DNA of 64,000 nucleotides from Anastatus disparis (taxonomy: Eukaryota > Arthropoda > Insecta > Hymenoptera > Eupelmidae): positions 335,001 through 399,000 of the forward strand of contig JAFFSR010000394.1 in assembly GCA_017163975.1 (NCBI GenBank), read 5' to 3'. Under the pieces are notes generated by a model. It saw only the letters and a list, made by a program, of their open reading frames with translations. It had not been told where the DNA came from and searched no databases. Shown here one piece after another: positions 57,085 to 64,000 of this stretch. The position numbers and the translations under genes were made by a program. Every line of letters starts with the position of its first letter. Within the stretch, counting starts at the first letter, position 1.

Positions 57085-59553
57085 TTACAAAATATATTGG
57101 CAATTGATAAATAAAACATTATTTTTTACAATCCATCCAGGAGGAGCTATTCTTGGTAATTTTTTAAAATTAATAAATTTATTATTTTCTGTTGGTTTAA
57201 CTATATATGCGTGAAAATGAAAATCGAAAATTATTTCTTCAAGAAGCGACAAGTAAAAATTTGTTTCCCCTTCTAAAGCAACAATTTCAATTATTTTCTC
57301 AAATTGTGTTTCACTATTTAATAAATTAACAACTACTATATTTCCTATAGTATATTTTATTCTGTGAATTTGCACTTCTTTATAATAATCTCTTTTATCA
57401 TCTTTATCCGATTCATTGAAAAAAGTTTTATTATAAGGAGAACCAAGTTCTATTTTTTCCTCAAAGTTTGCGCAGTGCATCATTTGACACATTTTTAAAC
57501 AGATTTTTGTACCGATTGTTTCTAACAAATTTTTGTTGCAACTGGTGGATTGTGCGGTAGATTTAATAATACGGTGATTTGATTCGTATCTCATACACCA
57601 AAAATTGATGAATGGTCCATTCTTTAATAATAGTCTTGCATAATGCGTCAAGAGATGAAATTTGGGTTTTAATTTACCATATAAGTGTTTGTATAATGAA
57701 TTAAGATTTTCTACATAACTAGTTTAACGCGGTGCATCTTCACGAGTTATCCTTGGAGAAAGCAGTAGGTCCATCAATTGACGTAAGCTTTTATATAAAA
57801 CCCAATGTGAATCATCTTTAGGAATTAAATCACCAATAATCAAAGCAAAATTTTGAACTAAATATAGCATTTCTGCTGCAGACATTTTAAGTTCCAGTTT
57901 ATTTTTTAATTGGTCAAGTGTAATATTCGGTGGTTTATTTAATTGATCATTTGAATTAATATTAAAACTTTGAATTCTGGTGTTTAATGCTTGTAAAGTA
58001 AAAATTTCTTTTTCGAAAATATACATATAAATAATCGATCTCATCACATACATGCAGACACCTTCCAGCACATCATGCATCATATCTACCGTGACATTCT
58101 GTGATATGAAAACCATTAACTTTATTAAATAAGCATTCTTCTTTGATACCACTAATATGAGCATTTGCGCATTGAATGTCTAGTCCATAATTACTTCTTG
58201 TACGCAATTCTGATGTATCTTCAACAACTAGTTTTGACGATTGTTGAGACGTAACTTTACAACAACGACAAAAATAGTTAGCCTTAAACGATTTAACAAA
58301 ACCGCATATACAGTTTAAGCCTAGATCTCCTAATATTAATATTAGTTGAAATTTAACATTTTTAACAAAACCATTGATATTTATGAAAATTCCGGTAGTT
58401 TGCAAAAAGTTGAGTTCGTCAATAAATTTTTGGAAAATACTTTGATTACTAACTTTTTTTTTGTTCTGAGCATAAAACAGTATACAACAGATAATACTAT
58501 CTAATCGTGATGCCATGTGTGATGGTAAACACGCAATCGAAGCCTACACAGCTCCAAGTTTATTATTTCTCGCATGACTACCTAGTGAATTTTTTACTTG
58601 TAAATCATCGTAATATACATAAATGGGTAGAACAATATCTTTAAGAAAGAAGTTAGAATATTTCGATTTCCATAGGTCAGCCTGTATTATGTTAGTTATA
58701 ATATGTGTTTCATTCGATTGCGTTCTATAATAATTTAATATTTGGTTAAACACACCAGGAATTTCCAAAAACATTTTGAGGCTTTTTTTCAGCGGAATAT
58801 ACAGAGCTTGTAACTTTTCTAATACACACTTTGGCACACCATCGACTATTTTCTCTGTAAATGCCTTACCAATTGTAAAAAAATTCATAATCTATTAAAT
58901 CCTAGTTCTTTAATAGCTGAAATCTTTTATGTTCGGTTTTAATACTTTCAAAAATGTTGCTGTGCTTATCTATCGAGTTTTCAATTTTTGTTCTAATAGA
59001 ATGCGAAATTTTTTCCTCATTTAAAATAGTTATTATATCGCGTTTTAAAGAAGGCAAATAAATTTCCCGTAGAAAAGTATCAAAATAATTTACAACAATA
59101 TCAACTATTTTTCTTGGTAAATTTGTATCGCTATATAATGATAAAATAAATCTTAACAAGTGATTGAGAATAAATATTAAATCCATTTTAACTATTTTTA
59201 TAAAATTACAATCATATAGATAACGATCAAAATTAAATTAAAGTTACAGATCAATCGAATTATTGAAACTGAACAATATTATTTTTCTTTAAGCTCTGAA
59301 CAAAATTTAGTTACCCAAGAACTACTTTTTTATGATCAAAATTATAAATCGCTTTGTCGATAAAGTTCCATACGAAATCACAAAACAGAGGAAAAGCAAT
59401 TATAGCAGTTAAACATCTGTAACACGCTTCTACCGCACAAAGTATGTTTCCATAAAAATATTTCTCCTTATTTAAAATAAGATACGTTTGTACATTTTCA
59501 AGAGATCCAACACAAATTATATACGGGTGAATTTGCTGTTTTAAGTTTGTCAA
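57085..59553 (-). pseudogene. CMC/CACTA-like transposase pseudogene
   Basis: Minus-strand segments in order. 59553-59311: CAVEACYRCLTAIIAFP. 59186-58902. 58888-58544: IVLPIYVYYDDLQVKNSLGS then HARNNKLGAV, the YDD-x-NPLGS block. 58516-58073: FININGFVKN, ILILGDLGLNCICGF, NYFCRCCKV. 58164-57724: TVDMMHDVLEGVCMYV, SPRITREDAPR. 57651-57085: HYARLLLKNGPFINFWCMRY then ESNHRIIK. These blocks are typical of the large transposases of En/Spm-CACTA (CMC) type in animals. Breaks are a TAG after KLGAV (about 58541), a frameshift near 58100, a TAA after EDAPR (57724) and gaps upstream. With 81-bp tandem repeats on its 5' side it is probably most of one dead element; no TIRs found. Confidence 0.7.
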
Positions 59554-59629
59554 CCAGTTTTCAAAATTTCGTTGCTCCTGATGAGGGTTGCAAATATTTA
59601 AATCATTTTGAGCTTTAAATAAATTTTAA

Positions 59630-60125
59630 TTCACAAATCCTTTTTGAATTCGTAATTAAAGTTTTATTTAATTAACAATTCCTTTTAAATTAATAATTAA
59701 AAATATTTTAATTAACAAATCAAAATCTAATCGTGAATTGAAAAGGCTTTAATTAAAAAATCGAAAGTAATTCTTAATTAAATAAATTTCAATTAAGAAA
59801 TCAAAATGTAATCGTAAATTGAAAGGGCTTTAATTACAAAATCAAAAGGAATTCTTAATTAAATAAATTTTAATTAAGAAATCAAAATTTAATCGTGAAT
59901 TGAAAGGGCTTTAATTCCAAAATCAAAAGAAATCCTTAATTAAATAAATTTCAATTAAGAAATCAAAATTTAATCGTGAATTGAAAGGGCTTTAATTCCA
60001 AAATCAAAAGGAATCCTTAAATAAATAAATTTCAATTAAGAAATCAAAATGTAATCGTGAATTGAAAGAGCGTCAGTTATGATTATGATTTGTGAATTCG
60101 AGGGCTTTAATTAAAAATTCCACAA
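59630..60125. repeat. 81-bp tandem repeat, about five to six copies
   Basis: The unit contains TTAATTAAATAAATTTCAAT, AAGAAATCAAAATTTAATCG and GAATTGAAAGGGCTTTAATT, repeating every ~81 bp from about 59700 to 60100, with degraded copies at both edges. Rich in palindromic TTAATTAA words. Lies upstream of the CMC/CACTA-like gene and could be its subterminal repeat region. Confidence 0.8.
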
Positions 60126-60179
60126 TTCCTTTTTAATTAAACGTACTAAGGAATTTTTATCATATATATGTAAATAGAA

Positions 60180-62250
<2,071 letters not shown>

Positions 62251-62483
62251 TATATCTCCCTATATTATATAGTTATATGAACCAAAATTCAGTCGGTGCC
62301 CCCCACATCCCCCCACAGCTCCCCACATGATTTTTATTAATTAAATAACGTAAATTTAAGTTATTTTATGTTATCGATCATTACCCCCCACGTCCCCCCA
62401 CATCCCCCCACAGACCCCCCACTAACCCCACTCTTGCCCCCCACAACCCCCCACAATCCCCCTTACAACCTTTTAGAACCATC

Positions 62484-62955
62484 AAATACTGGATAATATA
62501 GTTTTATATTTTTTTATTATATTCTATTTATGTATAATATTACATAAAAATATAAAAATTTTAATTTTTTTTTTGTTGAAAACTCGAAAGTAGTTGAATA
62601 AAATTACAATTTATAATATTTAAAATGAAAAACATGTGCCTCATCAGATATCTTATTACCATTTTTTACATAGTTTATCTGAAATTAATAAATATAAATT
62701 TAAATTAATTCTATTACAATTCCTCAACACTATAATTAATTCATTTGTTAAAAACATAATGATTTTTAATAATTTGTTCATATTATAAATATTTTATTGT
62801 ATTAAAATAAAAATAAGCATATAGTGTTGAGGATTCAGATTTCCACACCATCTTACATTATAAACCTTTAATAGTATTGATTTATACAACTTTTAAAATT
62901 AATTGATATTAATATTTATGTTTAAATTTATATAACTTTCAAGATTAATAACTAT
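62484..62955. other. A+T-rich non-coding stretch inside the Helitron
   Basis: No coding frame; separates the C-rich 5' region from the helicase remnant. Rep and most of the helicase should have been here, so they are deleted. Confidence 0.4.
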
Positions 62956-62961
62956 TTATTT

Positions 62962-63267
62962 TTGTTTTACAAAGGTGTAGATCAAACGGATGATAATATT
63001 CATTTGAATTATTCAATAGAAATGTTAAATAACATAAGAGAAGGATTACCTCCACAGGAACTGAAATTGAATGTAAATACCATAATTATGTTAATTCGAA
63101 ATTTAAGTATAGAAAATGGTTTATGTAATGAAACGCGATTAAAAATAACTAAATTATTCAAATATAACATAGAAGCACAAATAACTCTTTCACGTTGTAA
63201 AAATGTAAATAAAATATATATTCAAAATGAATCGAAAAACAGAGATATTGTACCTAACATAGTTTAG
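62962..63267 (+). pseudogene. Helitron helicase fragment
   Basis: The 101-residue frame reads GVDQTDDNIHLNYSIEMLNN, GLPPQELKLNVNTIIMLIRN, NGLCNETRLKITKLFKYNIE, then loses similarity. This is the GLPPHxLxLKxGxPIMLLRN / NGLCNGTRL region of the Pif1-like helicase of Helitrons, with one change (NET for NGT). There is no ATG at a sensible start and the usual C-terminal motifs are missing. Same subfamily region as 54840-55000 but a different copy. Confidence 0.82.
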
Positions 63268-63436
63268 AAAGAAATATTAAAAAAATAATTTTATTATAAT
63301 TTAACAAAAATTTAATGTTATTTAAATAAATTTTTTATAAATTATTTTATTAATTAAACTTTATTTTTTTTCAGGTTATATTTATATTAATTATAAACAT
63401 TAAAAATTTTCAATAATATATAAATAAAAAAAAAAA

Positions 63437-63846
63437 TGGAATGGAATCCAATTAATAATGTTGAAATTGACAATGTTAATGATCAACAAATGATTGAATG
63501 AAATCCATTTTGATGGAAAATTTAAATGATCAAATTGAAGAACATTTAAATTTCTAAGAAGAATATGAATATTATTTAGAAAGTCTAGATAATAATAGTT
63601 CAATAAACAGTACAATAATTTCTGAATTAAATAACATTATTAATTCATATATAGAGGAAAATAATGAACAATTTGAATTTAAAAATTGGAATGAAGTACC
63701 AGAGTATTATAAATATTATGCGAATGAAATTATAAAATATAAAATAAATATACATGAACCAATAGCAGAATATTACTTTAATCAAAGTCATGAAATTTAT
63801 TCTAAATATTTATTAAGATTAGCTAACATTATTAATAAAATATGAA
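63437..63846 (+). pseudogene. Unrecognised acidic, Asn/Tyr-rich frame, broken
   Basis: ATG at 63437 opens MEWNPINNVEIDNVNDQQMIE and stops at 63500-63502. A second frame contains MENLNDQIEEHLNF, a TAA at about 63556, and then an 86-residue stretch free of stops: EEYEYYLESLDNNSSINSTI, NNEQFEFKNWNEVPEYYKYY, NIHEPIAEYYFNQSHEIYSK, LLRLANIINKI, ending in TGA near 63843. The long part has no Met start. Amino acid use is protein-like (Glu, Tyr, Trp placed in a regular pattern) and not just A+T noise, but no family is recognised. Located inside the Helitron, possibly cargo. Confidence 0.4.
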
Positions 63847-63849
63847 AAA

Positions 63850-64000
63850 TTAAAATAAATCATAAATATTTCAATATATAATAATAAATTTAAAAAAATT
63901 TTTAAACATTATCAATATTATTAAAAATAAAAAAAAAAAAATATTTAAAAATTAACTAAAATATTTAAAAGTTATGATTATTTAAAATTTATAAATCGAA
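63850..64000. other. A+T-rich end of window
   Basis: No feature recognised. Confidence 0.4.

Larger units (their letters stand above)
62255..64000 (+). mobile_element. 5' end of a Helitron, running off the window
   Basis: Starts TCTCCCTATATTATATAG, matching the 5' end of the complete non-autonomous Helitron at 36068 (TCTTCCTATATTATATAG). As there, it is followed by C-rich low-complexity sequence (62301-62480, CCCCCCACA words) and a TAACGTAAAT phrase. A helicase remnant follows on the plus strand. The 3' end is not in the window or was not recognised. Confidence 0.65.

Overview
The window is A+T-rich eukaryotic DNA (judged by eye, not counted). It consists almost entirely of transposable elements, their remnants, and simple or satellite repeats. 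The element types are BEL/Pao and another LTR retrotransposon, Helitrons, a Tc1/mariner-type element, a CMC/CACTA-like transposase, TTAA-target MITEs and long-TIR DNA transposons. Together with the base composition they suggest an insect or other arthropod; I cannot name the species. I found no convincing host gene, tRNA or rRNA gene.

Layout. (1) 1-2330: decayed transposase fragment, then A+T-rich sequence with a 222-bp tandem duplication. (2) 2331-7873: composite element with ~1-kb inverted repeats and a Tc1/mariner-type (D-35-E) transposase remnant, carrying three further palindromic or TIR insertions. (3) about 8125-29990: diverged satellite of ~200-bp monomers. It is split by a 10.6-kb LTR element (12096-22741, minus orientation), which is itself split by a 6.6-kb BEL/Pao element (12770-19382, plus orientation). 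(4) 29991-36058: unassigned DNA, then a 4,000-bp transposon with 423-bp TIRs and a two-frame transposase. (5) 36068-36770: non-autonomous Helitron with both ends visible. (6) 36771-41916: mostly unassigned, with hairpin MITEs and a gag pseudogene. (7) 41917-46366: second transposon of the same transposase family, with ~0.7-kb TIRs, a 4-bp target duplication, and a TTAA MITE inside the gene. (8) 46371-51760: leader- or LTR-like non-coding DNA split by a TTAA MITE and a 1.8-kb TIR element. (9) 52250-56075: Helitron Rep/helicase pseudogene followed by C2H2 zinc-finger remnants, interrupted by less A+T-rich inserts. (10) 57085-59553: CMC/CACTA-like transposase pseudogene. (11) 59630-62250: 81-bp tandem repeat, then a large TA/CA-rich minisatellite. 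(12) 62255-64000: 5' end of another Helitron with a helicase remnant.

The genes do not form one pathway; the window is a nested record of insertions. The satellite was split by the outer LTR element (LTRs differ at about 7 of 284 positions). That element was later split by the BEL element (one mismatch noticed in 884 bp). The most interesting component is a widespread but poorly characterised transposase family. It occurs three times here, has Cys-rich N-terminal motifs and a plausible D-D-E core, and two copies sit in complete long-TIR elements.
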